DNA of 64,000 nucleotides. It comes from JAAZBA01 sp964461815. GTDB taxonomy: Bacteria; Bacillota; Clostridia; Oscillospirales; QAMX01. The translations under genes and the position numbers were made by a program. Positions 8,966 to 16,737 of this stretch are shown one piece after another. The notes beneath the pieces are model-generated. The model saw nothing but the letters and a program-made list of their open reading frames with translations. It had not been told where the DNA came from and did no database searches. Position 1 is the first letter of the stretch; each line of letters opens with the position of its first letter. The stretch covers positions 62,001-126,000 of the forward strand of contig CAYWVF010000005.1 of assembly GCA_964461815.1 (NCBI GenBank), written 5' to 3'.

Positions 8966-10465
8966 TTACTTTATTTCCTTTAAAACTCTGACTGTCTCCT
9001 CAACGAGCTCCTGACCGCCCTCGTAGGATACGAGATTACAGTACATGCTTGCACTGTAGCCTTTGCCCTCGAAGCCTCGCTGTGTACACAGATATGTTCC
9101 GCCTGTCTCACCCGGCTGTGCTGCGAGCTGGATGATAAACGTCTGCTCAAACGGGCTGCGTGCCTGGATACGATGCTGGAAGTCCATATAAAGCTCAAAT
9201 CTGTTCGAGGCGAATGCTATGTTTCCTATCTTCACCACATGCAGCTCCATCGGAAGCTTCGGCTCTGTCTTCTGCTCCTTGTAACGTGTAATGATACCTC
9301 TTGCACGGTCACGACCGGAGGTTAGTATCGAATTTTCCTTTAACGTTTCGAGCGGATCTCCTCCGTGCTTATACTCTGTATTCTCCAGCTCCTTGAGGCT
9401 CTCCACCGAATACTCGTATTCCTCATCGCTTATGAGTCTCTTTGAAAGCTCCACCGTTTCCACAACATGGCAGACCTCGAGCTCTGTGAATATCTCCTTC
9501 TTCGCCCATGAATATACCTCGTCAAAGCACTGTGCTATGCGCTCCGCTATGTCGAGTCGATTCATGTACTCTGTCTTATTCACTGCCTTCGTCTCGATCT
9601 CATTATATTTGAGGCGATAGCGGCGATCCTGCGCCTGCTTATAGTGGAGCACACGAGGTGACAGGTCACCTGCGGCGGCACACTGTGCGAGAATGAAGAT
9701 ATCTCCGTACTTTTTACGTATATTTTCTCTTACGTTGTGCCAATAGTCGGCACTGAGCATATATTCGTTCTCGGAGTTCTGCGACGGACACGGTACATTT
9801 ATTATTGCACCTGTAAGCTCATCGTTTGCATCAAAGGTGAACATGATGTTTACGAAATGGTCTGAGCCTGCCTCGTAATGACTGAACATATCATCATTCG
9901 TATTGCCGTACATCTTGGCATGACCATCTACGCCGTGAGTTGTATTTATTATCGCACCGGGACGCTTTGAGATATCATCAAAGTATACCACTCTGCGTGA
10001 GTGCGCTACCACAGCATAGCCATAGCCGTAGCCTATACCACCCTCTGTACGGTTCCGGTAAGCTTCAACTATAGCATCACTTGCTTTATCCGACAGAAAT
10101 GCACGGTAAGCGTCACTTGATGCGACCTCTACTCCGTCCTTCGGAGTCTCTGCCGTTACCGAGTCTCTGTAATGCGACGGGCCCGTATGTGCATGTGTTA
10201 CGCCCATAAGTATCTTTTCCGTAGGTATAGCTGCATCCTTTGCGGCGGTCTTTGCTCTGATCTCATCAAGTAAGCCCGCTCTCGCAACTACCATATCGCA
10301 CGAAAGGAATATAACAATATCATTTCCGTCATCGACTACAAGTGATGTGACCGTAACGGGATCGAGTATTCCCTTGCTTATACGCATATGGAACTGACCC
10401 GGAATATTTATCGGTGCTGTTGTTGACACATCACGCATAGCCCAACCTATCTTAATTCTTGGCAT
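8966..10465 (-). CDS. neutral/alkaline ceramidase-like zinc hydrolase, copy 1
   Basis: 499 residues with no signal peptide. It matches the N-terminal catalytic domain of the neutral/alkaline non-lysosomal ceramidase family: THAHTGPSH near residue 90 carries the zinc His ligand, and AAAGDLSPR near residue 264 matches the catalytic-serine motif GDVSPN of known ceramidases. Family proteins are about 650 residues; the C-terminal Ig-like domain is absent. Clostridial members of this family are not proven ceramidases, so an amide or ester hydrolase of unknown substrate is the safe reading. An AGGTAG ribosome site precedes the ATG. It lies 39 bp downstream of its paralogue and probably shares its transcript. 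Confidence 0.8.
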   Translation of the reverse strand: MPRIKIGWAMRDVSTTAPINIPGQFHMRISKGILDPVTVTSLVVDDGNDIVIFLSCDMVVARAGLLDEIRAKTAAKDAAIPTEKILMGVTHAHTGPSHYRDSVTAETPKDGVEVASSDAYRAFLSDKASDAIVEAYRNRTEGGIGYGYGYAVVAHSRRVVYFDDISKRPGAIINTTHGVDGHAKMYGNTNDDMFSHYEAGSDHFVNIMFTFDANDELTGAIINVPCPSQNSENEYMLSADYWHNVRENIRKKYGDIFILAQCAAAGDLSPRVLHYKQAQDRRYRLKYNEIETKAVNKTEYMNRLDIAERIAQCFDEVYSWAKKEIFTELEVCHVVETVELSKRLISDEEYEYSVESLKELENTEYKHGGDPLETLKENSILTSGRDRARGIITRYKEQKTEPKLPMELHVVKIGNIAFASNRFELYMDFQHRIQARSPFEQTFIIQLAAQPGETGGTYLCTQRGFEGKGYSASMYCNLVSYEGGQELVEETVRVLKEIK

Positions 10466-10504
10466 AACGCTACCTCCGTAAATCTATTTTAACGTTCTCG
10501 TTTT

Positions 10505-12004
10505 TCAGTGTATTTCCTTGAGCACCTTAAGTGTCTCCTCTACAAGCTCCTGACCGCCCTCGTAGGATACGAGATTACAGTACATGCTTGCACTGTAGCC
10601 TCTGCCCTCAAAGCCACGCTGTGTACACAAATATGAGCCGCTGCCTCTGCCGTCCGGCTGAGCGCAAAGCTGAATGATGAACGTCTGCTCAAACGGACTG
10701 CGTGCCTGGATGCGATGCTGGAAGTCCATGTAGAGCTCAAATTGATTCGTTGCAAATGCGATATTCCCGAGCTTTATCACGTGCAGCTCCATCGGGAGCT
10801 TCGGCTCTGTCTTCTGTAGCTCGTAACGATCGATTATCTTCTGAGAACGTCCGCGTCCTGCGGATATCATTGAGTTTTCAGTCAGATCGGCTATCGGATC
10901 ACCTGTATTTACGAACTCCTTTTTATTCTGCTCCGCAAGATCGGCTACCGCATACTCGTATTCCTCATCCGTTATGAGCCTCTTCGACAGATAAGCAGTC
11001 TCGACCACATGACACAGCGGCAGCTCGGTATATATATCCTTCTTTGCCCATGAATATACCTCGTCAAAGCACTGTGCTATGCGCTCCGCTATGTCGAGTC
11101 GATTCATGTACTCTGTCTTATTCACTGCCTTTGTCTCTATCTTACCGTATTTCAGACGGTAACGGCGATCCTGCGCCTGCTTATAGTGGAGCACACGTGG
11201 TGACAGATCGCCTGCGGCGGCACACTGTGCGAGAATGAATATATTTCCGTACTTTTTGCGTATGTTTTCCCTTACGTTATGCCACCAGTCGGCGCTGAGC
11301 ATACTCTCTCCCTCGGAGTTCTGCGACGGACACGGTACATTGATGATAGCACCTGTAAGCTTATCGTTTACATCGAAGGTGAACACGATGTTTACAAAGT
11401 GGTCTGCACCTGCCTCGTAATGGCTGAACATACCATCATTCGTATTGCCGTACATCTTGGCATGACCGTCTACGTTGCAAAGACTGTTGATGACTGTTCC
11501 CGGACGCTTTGAAAGATCATCAAAGTATACCACTCTGCGTGAGTGCGCTACCACAGCGTAGCCGTAGCCATAGCCTACGCCGCCCTCCGCACGATTCCTA
11601 TACGCTTCAACTATAGCATCCGACGCCTGATCTGCAAGCCAGTGGCGATACTCGTGAGGTGATGCTACCTCTACGCCTGTATACGGGCAATTGTTCGTAG
11701 TGTCCTCATAATGAGCAGGGCCTGCATGAGTATGCGTTATGTTCATTATGATCTTCTCCACCGGGATAGCTGCTTCCTTGGACTTTACACATTCACGTAT
11801 CTCATCAAACAGTCCGCCTTGTACTCCTACCATATCACCCGAAAGGAATATCACGATGTCGTCACCGCTGTCAAGCACCAGTGCAGTCACCGTTACAGGG
11901 TCGATAATGCCCTGAGACACACGCATGTGAAATTGTCCGGGGATGTTTATAGGCTCTGTTGTCGATACGTCACGCATAGCCCAACCAATCTTAAGTCTTG
12001 CCAC
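10505..12004 (-). CDS. neutral/alkaline ceramidase-like zinc hydrolase, copy 2
   Basis: 499 residues, the same length as its downstream neighbour and mostly collinear with it. It starts at a GTG at 12004 with a strong AGGAGG six to seven bases upstream. THTHAGPAH holds the expected zinc ligand and AAAGDLSPR the catalytic-serine motif. Several stretches are identical at DNA level to copy 1, for example about 11050-11135 against 9513-9600, which points to recent duplication or gene conversion. A TTTCGAAA palindrome lies 26 bp before the start. It is the first gene of the pair and divergent from a Gfo/Idh/MocA oxidoreductase. Confidence 0.8.
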   Translation of the reverse strand: MARLKIGWAMRDVSTTEPINIPGQFHMRVSQGIIDPVTVTALVLDSGDDIVIFLSGDMVGVQGGLFDEIRECVKSKEAAIPVEKIIMNITHTHAGPAHYEDTTNNCPYTGVEVASPHEYRHWLADQASDAIVEAYRNRAEGGVGYGYGYAVVAHSRRVVYFDDLSKRPGTVINSLCNVDGHAKMYGNTNDGMFSHYEAGADHFVNIVFTFDVNDKLTGAIINVPCPSQNSEGESMLSADWWHNVRENIRKKYGNIFILAQCAAAGDLSPRVLHYKQAQDRRYRLKYGKIETKAVNKTEYMNRLDIAERIAQCFDEVYSWAKKDIYTELPLCHVVETAYLSKRLITDEEYEYAVADLAEQNKKEFVNTGDPIADLTENSMISAGRGRSQKIIDRYELQKTEPKLPMELHVIKLGNIAFATNQFELYMDFQHRIQARSPFEQTFIIQLCAQPDGRGSGSYLCTQRGFEGRGYSASMYCNLVSYEGGQELVEETLKVLKEIH

Positions 12005-12335
12005 AGTTGTTCCTCCTCAGTCTTAAATGTTTCGAAAAATAATTACGTTTCGCTCTTTATTCTGTATACTATTTACATTTTTACCATATCCGTGTACCGT
12101 CCGATACCGACAGTCTTCATCATCAAAGCTGCGTTTTATCTGCGAATTCCGTAATTATATCGGTCGATAGCACTGTGATCCACTGATTTTTGTTCACACG
12201 AGTTAAAGGCATTTGTCAAAAGTTTCGAAATTTATATCGCCATCTGTATTTGCATTATACAATCAAATCAGGAAAAAGTCAATAGTTTTTTTCTGATTTT
12301 GAAGCCTTGGTACAGTTTTTTTACAAAACAGGGTA
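12005..12335. promoter_or_regulatory. divergent regulatory region with two TTTCGAAA palindromes
   Basis: A 330-bp AT-rich region between the ceramidase-like pair and the oxidoreductase, with no gene. It holds TTTCGAAA at 12030-12037, close to the ceramidase-like start, and again at 12223-12230. The wider contexts GTTTCGAAAAATAA and GTTTCGAAATTTAT resemble GTTTCGAAAATTAT at 21562, in front of the amidohydrolase operon. Candidate binding site of a shared regulator. Confidence 0.5.
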
Positions 12336-12364
12336 TTGAAAAAAATGTACAAATATGCTAATAT
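12336..12364 (+). promoter_or_regulatory. sigma-A-type promoter of oxidoreductase gene
   Basis: TTGAAA at 12336-12341, a 17-bp spacer, and TAATAT at 12359-12364. The TTG of this -35 also opens the reading frame, but it cannot be the start codon if this is the promoter. Confidence 0.7.
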
Positions 12365-12401
12365 AAAGGTACAGAACAAAACAGTAAAGGAGCAAACCGA
12401 C

Positions 12402-13523
12402 ATGGTACGTTATGGAATCATCGGCATAGGAAACATGGGTTCCGGCCACTCCAAGAACATCGCAGGCGGAAAGGTTCCCGGCGCTACGCTTACAGCTGTG
12501 TGCGATATAAATCCCGATAAGCTGAAATGGGCTGAGGAAAATCTCCCGAAGGATGTAAAGAAGTTTTCAAATACAGATGAATTTTTCGCAGACGGCTGCT
12601 TTGACGTTGTAGTTGTAGCTACACCTCACTACGATCATCCGAGACTCGTTATCGAATCTCTTGAAAAAGGCTTCCATACGATCACAGAGAAGCCGGCAGG
12701 TGTTTATACAAAGGCTGTAGAGGAGATGAACGCTGCTGCTGCAAAGAGCGACAAGCTGTTCGGTATCATGTACAACCAGCGTACAAACCCCGTTTATCAG
12801 AAGGTACGTGACCTTGTTCAGTCGGGTGAGCTGGGCGAGATAAAGAGAGTCGTATGGATCATCACTAACTGGTATCGTCCGCAGTCATATTTCAATTCCG
12901 GCGGATGGCGTGCAACATGGGCAGGCGAAGGCGGCGGTGTTCTTCTCAATCAGGATCCGCATCAGCTCGACCTGTGGCAGTGGATCTGCGGTATGCCGAC
13001 CAAGGTAACTGCATTCATGGAGTTCGGTAAGATGCACAACATCGAGGTCGAGGATGATGTAACGGCTTACGTTGAATATCCCAACGGTGCAACAGGTCTG
13101 TTCGTCACGAGCACACATGAATGCCCCGGTACAAATCGTCTTGAGATCTCAGGCGACAAGGGTAAGATCATCGTTGAAAATGATAAGATCACATTCTACA
13201 GAAACCGTGTAGGCGAGCGTGAGTTTAACGCTACCTGTACCGCAAGCTTCGGTATGCCGGAATGCTGGGTATGTGACGTTCCCGTATACGGTGAGAATTT
13301 ACAGCACGTCGGTATTTTCCGCAACTTTACAGAGGCTGTGGAAAAGGGTACCCCGCTGCTCGCTCCAGGTGTTGAAGGTATCAGAGGTCTTTCGATCTCC
13401 AACGCTATGCACCTCTCCGCATGGACAGGCAACAAGACGATCGAGCTTGATAAGCTTGACAGTGATCTGTTCTATGAGCTTCTTCAGGAAAAGATCGCAA
13501 AATCCACCTTTGTTAAAAAGTAA
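12402..13523 (+). CDS. Gfo/Idh/MocA-family oxidoreductase
   Basis: 373 residues. The start at 12402 is chosen because AAAGGAG lies 9 nt upstream and the Rossmann fold then opens at once (MVRYGIIGIGNMGSGHS, the GxGxxG nucleotide loop); frame codons before it overlap the promoter. The family EKP motif is present in TITEKPAGVYTKA. A C-terminal alpha/beta domain follows, with HQLDLWQWICG carrying the usual catalytic His. It is an NAD(P)-dependent dehydrogenase of a sugar, cyclitol or related compound; the substrate is not deducible. It is divergent from the ceramidase-like pair and followed by a terminator. Confidence 0.92.
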   Translation: MVRYGIIGIGNMGSGHSKNIAGGKVPGATLTAVCDINPDKLKWAEENLPKDVKKFSNTDEFFADGCFDVVVVATPHYDHPRLVIESLEKGFHTITEKPAGVYTKAVEEMNAAAAKSDKLFGIMYNQRTNPVYQKVRDLVQSGELGEIKRVVWIITNWYRPQSYFNSGGWRATWAGEGGGVLLNQDPHQLDLWQWICGMPTKVTAFMEFGKMHNIEVEDDVTAYVEYPNGATGLFVTSTHECPGTNRLEISGDKGKIIVENDKITFYRNRVGEREFNATCTASFGMPECWVCDVPVYGENLQHVGIFRNFTEAVEKGTPLLAPGVEGIRGLSISNAMHLSAWTGNKTIELDKLDSDLFYELLQEKIAKSTFVKK

Positions 13524-13535
13524 TATCTAATAAAA

Positions 13536-13569
13536 AAACGGTATCAGAGCAGCTGCTTTGATACCGTTT
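13536..13569. terminator. bidirectional terminator
   Basis: AAACGGTATCA (13536-13546) pairs with TGATACCGTTT (13559-13569), flanked by A- and T-rich sequence, between two convergent genes. Confidence 0.8.
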
Positions 13570-13575
13570 ACTTAT

Positions 13576-14625
13576 TTAATTTGAAGTATTCAGCTTAAAA
13601 TCGCACTTATCCGCTATGTTATACGCTGAAAAGTACCTGTTTTCCATAGGTATCCATCGTTCGACAAAGGCTTTATGCATTTTAGCGCCGTTGCGCTCCA
13701 TTATCCTCCTGCTCTGCACTTCATCAGGCACATACAGGAATACACGCATCGTATATATATCTCCGAACCTCGGGTGCTGACAATACGTACCCTCGACCAC
13801 ATTTATTTTTGACATTGGGATGCTCACAGTACCGTTATAATCCATCCGAGAGCAGTCGAAGCGTCGATAGGAGAAGCTCTCTCCGCTCTTTACTCCGTGA
13901 GCGCACTCATTCTCAAAGCGCTCGTAGTGTACATTACCTCCCGCTTCACTCAGTCTATCATCGGTACGCAGTGACGGCGGCAGGAAAAAATCATCCATAT
14001 GCACAGCCTCGACACCGTAAATTCGGCATATCAACGCTGCTAACGTGCTTTTCCCCGAGCCGCACATTCCGTCGATAGCCAGCGATATATGCTTATCGTT
14101 ATCGATATTCCGCTCGAGCTCGGCAAAAAGAGGAATGTACATCACATACGAATACGGCAACACCCTGTACGCAGGTGAATACGCTTCACGGTATGCGCTG
14201 CTGTGACTGACCGGATGCGGCTCACCGTACTCGCTTAAGTATTTTTCAAGCTCATCAAGCTCAAACGGCAGCTTTCCGCAGAGCTTTTTCAATACCTCCA
14301 GCTTCTCGTCAAAGCTATTCCCCGACGGTCTTCCGAGTGAAGCCACCGCAAGCTTTGACAATGCTCGTGCTCCGTACTCATCAAGCTCCGACGAAGAAAG
14401 GTACACTCGGCACATACCGCTTCCTATATCCTCTATCATAGGCTGTGAGTCGAGCTTTTTGCATGATCTGTACTCATTATCAAGCATTTCGCAAAAGCGT
14501 TCGGTATTTGAGACAAGATGCCCTACTCCGAACTCCGACTGATATATCAGCTTTACCGCATCAGTCGGCTCAAATATACTGTATTTTTCTGCGTGAGTCA
14601 ATAATATCTCAGAAAAGTCCTTCAT
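13576..14625 (-). CDS. uridine kinase-like P-loop kinase with unknown N-terminal domain
   Basis: 349 residues. The C-terminal half (about 180-349) is a P-loop kinase of the uridine kinase/phosphoribulokinase group: Walker A is DGMCGSGKST, followed by HMDDFFLPP, the substrate-side Asp pair typical of the group. The N-terminal 175 residues (opening MKDFSEILLTHAEKYSIFEP) do not match a domain I know. The start lies 1 bp after the stop of the ECF gene, so the two are co-transcribed. The pairing suggests that the kinase traps or activates the compound imported, perhaps a nucleoside-like vitamin. That is inference. Confidence 0.75.
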   Translation of the reverse strand: MKDFSEILLTHAEKYSIFEPTDAVKLIYQSEFGVGHLVSNTERFCEMLDNEYRSCKKLDSQPMIEDIGSGMCRVYLSSSELDEYGARALSKLAVASLGRPSGNSFDEKLEVLKKLCGKLPFELDELEKYLSEYGEPHPVSHSSAYREAYSPAYRVLPYSYVMYIPLFAELERNIDNDKHISLAIDGMCGSGKSTLAALICRIYGVEAVHMDDFFLPPSLRTDDRLSEAGGNVHYERFENECAHGVKSGESFSYRRFDCSRMDYNGTVSIPMSKINVVEGTYCQHPRFGDIYTMRVFLYVPDEVQSRRIMERNGAKMHKAFVERWIPMENRYFSAYNIADKCDFKLNTSN

Positions 14626-14626
14626 T

Positions 14627-15145
14627 TTATATCAATCTCGCCTTTTTTAATGCAATAATTATCAGCGGCACGAGTATTATATGGCATACTATTCCCGGAA
14701 CGGCATTCAGCAGCGCACCTGCGATAAACATGCTGAACGTAAAGCTGCTGCCCGTGACGCCGAGGATCAACAGCGATGCTATTCCCCATACAACTCGTCC
14801 GAATATCATAGCTAAAATAAGCGATATGTAGATGTTTATCGTCTTTTTCGGCAGCTTGCTGTAGATAAAGCCGGATGCCGCACCGTAGGCTGCAAGCTCG
14901 AACGTCATTGTCAATGCTGTGAGCATCGGCGGCATACCGAACATGACATGACGCATGAGTGGAGCTACTGCTCCCACGATAAGTCCGTATGGCCATCCGC
15001 AGATAAATCCGCAAAGCAGGACAGGTATGTGCATCGGTGAGAGCATACTTCCGACCTGCGGTATCTGCCCTGTGATGAACGGCAGTACAAGTGTAAGTGC
15101 GAGGCAGAGCCCTGAAATTACAAGCTTTCGGCTGGTGATCTTCAT
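14627..15145 (-). CDS. ECF transporter S component
   Basis: 172 residues with five to six hydrophobic segments and no ATPase domain. LVISGLCLALTLVLPFI at the start and HIPVLLCGFICGWPYGLIVG in the middle are typical of energy-coupling-factor substrate-binding subunits. It would bind a vitamin or precursor and share the general EcfA/A'/T module, which is not in this window. The GGAG ribosome site lies 8 nt before the ATG. A structured leader of about 150 nt precedes it. The substrate is unknown; the adjoining uridine-kinase-like gene is the only clue. Confidence 0.85.
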   Translation of the reverse strand: MKITSRKLVISGLCLALTLVLPFITGQIPQVGSMLSPMHIPVLLCGFICGWPYGLIVGAVAPLMRHVMFGMPPMLTALTMTFELAAYGAASGFIYSKLPKKTINIYISLILAMIFGRVVWGIASLLILGVTGSSFTFSMFIAGALLNAVPGIVCHIILVPLIIIALKKARLI

Positions 15146-15171
15146 TATTTATTCTCCAATCAATAAAATTA

Positions 15172-15287
15172 GCCACAACGGCATAAGCCATCCCTTTCGG
15201 ACAGCGGTAATGCCTTCGTGGCATATTTTTATCGGTATTGCAAGGAAAATACACAGCCTACGGACTGCCGACAGTCTACAGACTGTC
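15172..15287 (-). ncRNA. structured 5' leader of ECF gene, possible riboswitch of unknown class
   Basis: Read on the minus strand: two near-identical small hairpins (15270-15287, GACAGTC stem with TGTA loop; about 15254-15267, CAGTC/GGCTG stem with CGTA loop), then a long stacked hairpin at 15172-15222. The latter has three helices: GCCAC/GTGGC outside, GGCAT/ATGCC in the middle, and GCTGTCC/GGGATGGC around a GAAA loop. It ends about 27 nt before the ATG. It matches none of the TPP, FMN, THF, cobalamin or preQ1 consensus motifs I know. Confidence 0.45.
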
Positions 15288-15335
15288 ATATATTAAGTAT
15301 ACCAAAGTCAAGGCGCTTTGTCAAGACATGATAAA

Positions 15336-15365
15336 ACGCTCTGCCCGGGAATAGGAGCAGAGCGT
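15336..15365 (-). terminator. rho-independent terminator
   Basis: ACGCTCTGC (15336-15344) pairs with GCAGAGCGT (15357-15365); the A-run at 15333-15336 is a T-run on the minus strand. It ends transcription after the small membrane protein gene. Confidence 0.75.
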
Positions 15366-15369
15366 ATAT

Positions 15370-15882
15370 TTACTGTACCTCGACGGTCTCGGCTGCTTCT
15401 GTCACAGCTTCCTCTTGTATCACGTCGGAATTTTGTATCACATCGGTATCCTGTGTCACGTCAGCCGTTTCCAAGGTCTCTTCGACTTCCTCAAGCTTCT
15501 CCGAGTCTTCCTCAGCTTTTTCGTGATCCTCTGTCGTGACCTCATCGGCATCTGCCTTTACGGTGAAATAGAGCAGTATCTGCTTCAGCGCTATGCTTGT
15601 CATAGGTATGCCCGGAATGATGAGCAGTGCCGAGAATATCAGTCCTGCTTTATATGCACCGGCAAAGCCAACAAAGCCTGCGATGATGAACAGAAATGCA
15701 TATGAAAACCACACGATCGCCGCAGCCAGATTGTACGACTTCACGTCCGTCAGTCTCGATGGATCGATATCATAACGATACCATATGCTCACAGGCAGCT
15801 TCAGCAGCAGTGAATACAGTCCGATAGATGCAATTATGAGAGCGCATATCCAGAAAGAGCCGCCCCAGATCATACCGACCAT
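15370..15882 (-). CDS. small membrane protein with acidic C-terminal tail
   Basis: 170 residues. Three hydrophobic segments lie near residues 5-25, 50-75 and 80-105, with a short basic loop between. The last 60 residues form a low-complexity acidic tail rich in Glu, Asp, Thr and Val (runs such as DTDVIQNSDVIQEEA). The membrane part is reminiscent of DUF3784-type proteins; I am not sure of this. An AAGGAG ribosome site precedes the ATG. It lies 75 bp downstream of the DUF3842 gene on the same strand. Function unknown. Confidence 0.7.
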   Translation of the reverse strand: MVGMIWGGSFWICALIIASIGLYSLLLKLPVSIWYRYDIDPSRLTDVKSYNLAAAIVWFSYAFLFIIAGFVGFAGAYKAGLIFSALLIIPGIPMTSIALKQILLYFTVKADADEVTTEDHEKAEEDSEKLEEVEETLETADVTQDTDVIQNSDVIQEEAVTEAAETVEVQ

Positions 15883-15957
15883 GATATTTCTCCTTTTGTT
15901 ATAGTTTTGGATGTAAAAATGTGATATTACGGCATTTTCACAACAAAAGATACAAAA

Positions 15958-16353
15958 TTACATCAATTCCTCTACTGCAAGCCTTACAAGCTCCGACACG
16001 GGAACGTCACGTATACCTGCGATGAAAAGATTGCACTTGTTGACAGGGATAAGGATCTTTCTAGCTCGGCACTGCGCTACAGCTGCTGCCATAGCCGGCG
16101 TCACCTCACCGTAAAGCGAGTCGGCTGCGATGATACCGACAGGGCCTATCACAGCATCGGCATCACGCACATTGACCACAACGGCATTTTCACCCGATGC
16201 TCCCGCATCTGCTCCTGCATTCAGCATAGCCGATGTCGCAAGTGCATTCGTCCCTACCGCTATTATCTCTATGTCTCGGCAGGCGGCACGCAGACGCTCT
16301 ATAACAGAGCGTCCGAGCTTTCCTCCCTGTCCGTCAATAACCACAACTTTCAT
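15958..16353 (-). CDS. DUF3842 family protein
   Basis: 131 residues with a Rossmann-like opening (MKVVVIDGQGGKLGRSVIE) containing a GQGGKLG loop, followed by alternating strands and helices and the conserved ILIPVNKCN stretch. This is the pattern of the small clostridial DUF3842 family, whose function is not known. An AAAGGA ribosome site is present. It is 9 bp downstream of the HinT gene, so it belongs to the alaS-hinT transcription unit. Confidence 0.85.
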   Translation of the reverse strand: MKVVVIDGQGGKLGRSVIERLRAACRDIEIIAVGTNALATSAMLNAGADAGASGENAVVVNVRDADAVIGPVGIIAADSLYGEVTPAMAAAVAQCRARKILIPVNKCNLFIAGIRDVPVSELVRLAVEELM

Positions 16354-16362
16354 AGCTGTCCT

Positions 16363-16701
16363 TTAGATCATGCGCTCTGTCATGTCAACTCCGCTTATCA
16401 AATGGATATGGAAATGACCGACAGTCTGTCCTGCGGACGGTCCGCAGTTTGAGATAAGTCTGAAATCCGTGATCTCGAGCTGCTTTGCGATCTTTGCAGC
16501 CACTGCAAGCATATGACCTGCGAGTGCTTCATTCTCCTCGTTTATCTCAGCTGCCGATGCAAAGTGAGTCTTCGGGATAATGAGGATATGAATAGGTGCG
16601 ACCGGTGCGACATCATGGAATGCAAGCACCTTATCGTCTTCATATACCTTTTTAGACGGGATAGAGCCGTCTACTATTTTACAAAAAATACAATCTGCCA
16701 T
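16363..16701 (-). CDS. hinT: HIT-family purine nucleoside phosphoramidase (HinT-like)
   Basis: 112 residues, full length for a HinT protein. It opens with the CIFCKIVDGSIPSKKVYEDD signature and ends with the histidine triad HFHIHLI, whose His residues form the active site that hydrolyses AMP-lysine or phosphoramidate bonds. It sits 36 bp after alaS on the same strand. A link between HinT and aminoacyl-adenylate removal is known for the family, which fits this neighbour. Confidence 0.93.
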   Translation of the reverse strand: MADCIFCKIVDGSIPSKKVYEDDKVLAFHDVAPVAPIHILIIPKTHFASAAEINEENEALAGHMLAVAAKIAKQLEITDFRLISNCGPSAGQTVGHFHIHLISGVDMTERMI

Positions 16702-16737
16702 AGCTTTTGTTCCTCTTATAGAAATTTTTCGTTGGCT

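Noticed and set aside
14622..15254. Open frame of about 210 codons overlapping the ECF gene on the same strand
   Set aside because: Composition is Arg- and His-rich without hydrophobic order; the ECF frame has clear membrane segments and a ribosome site.
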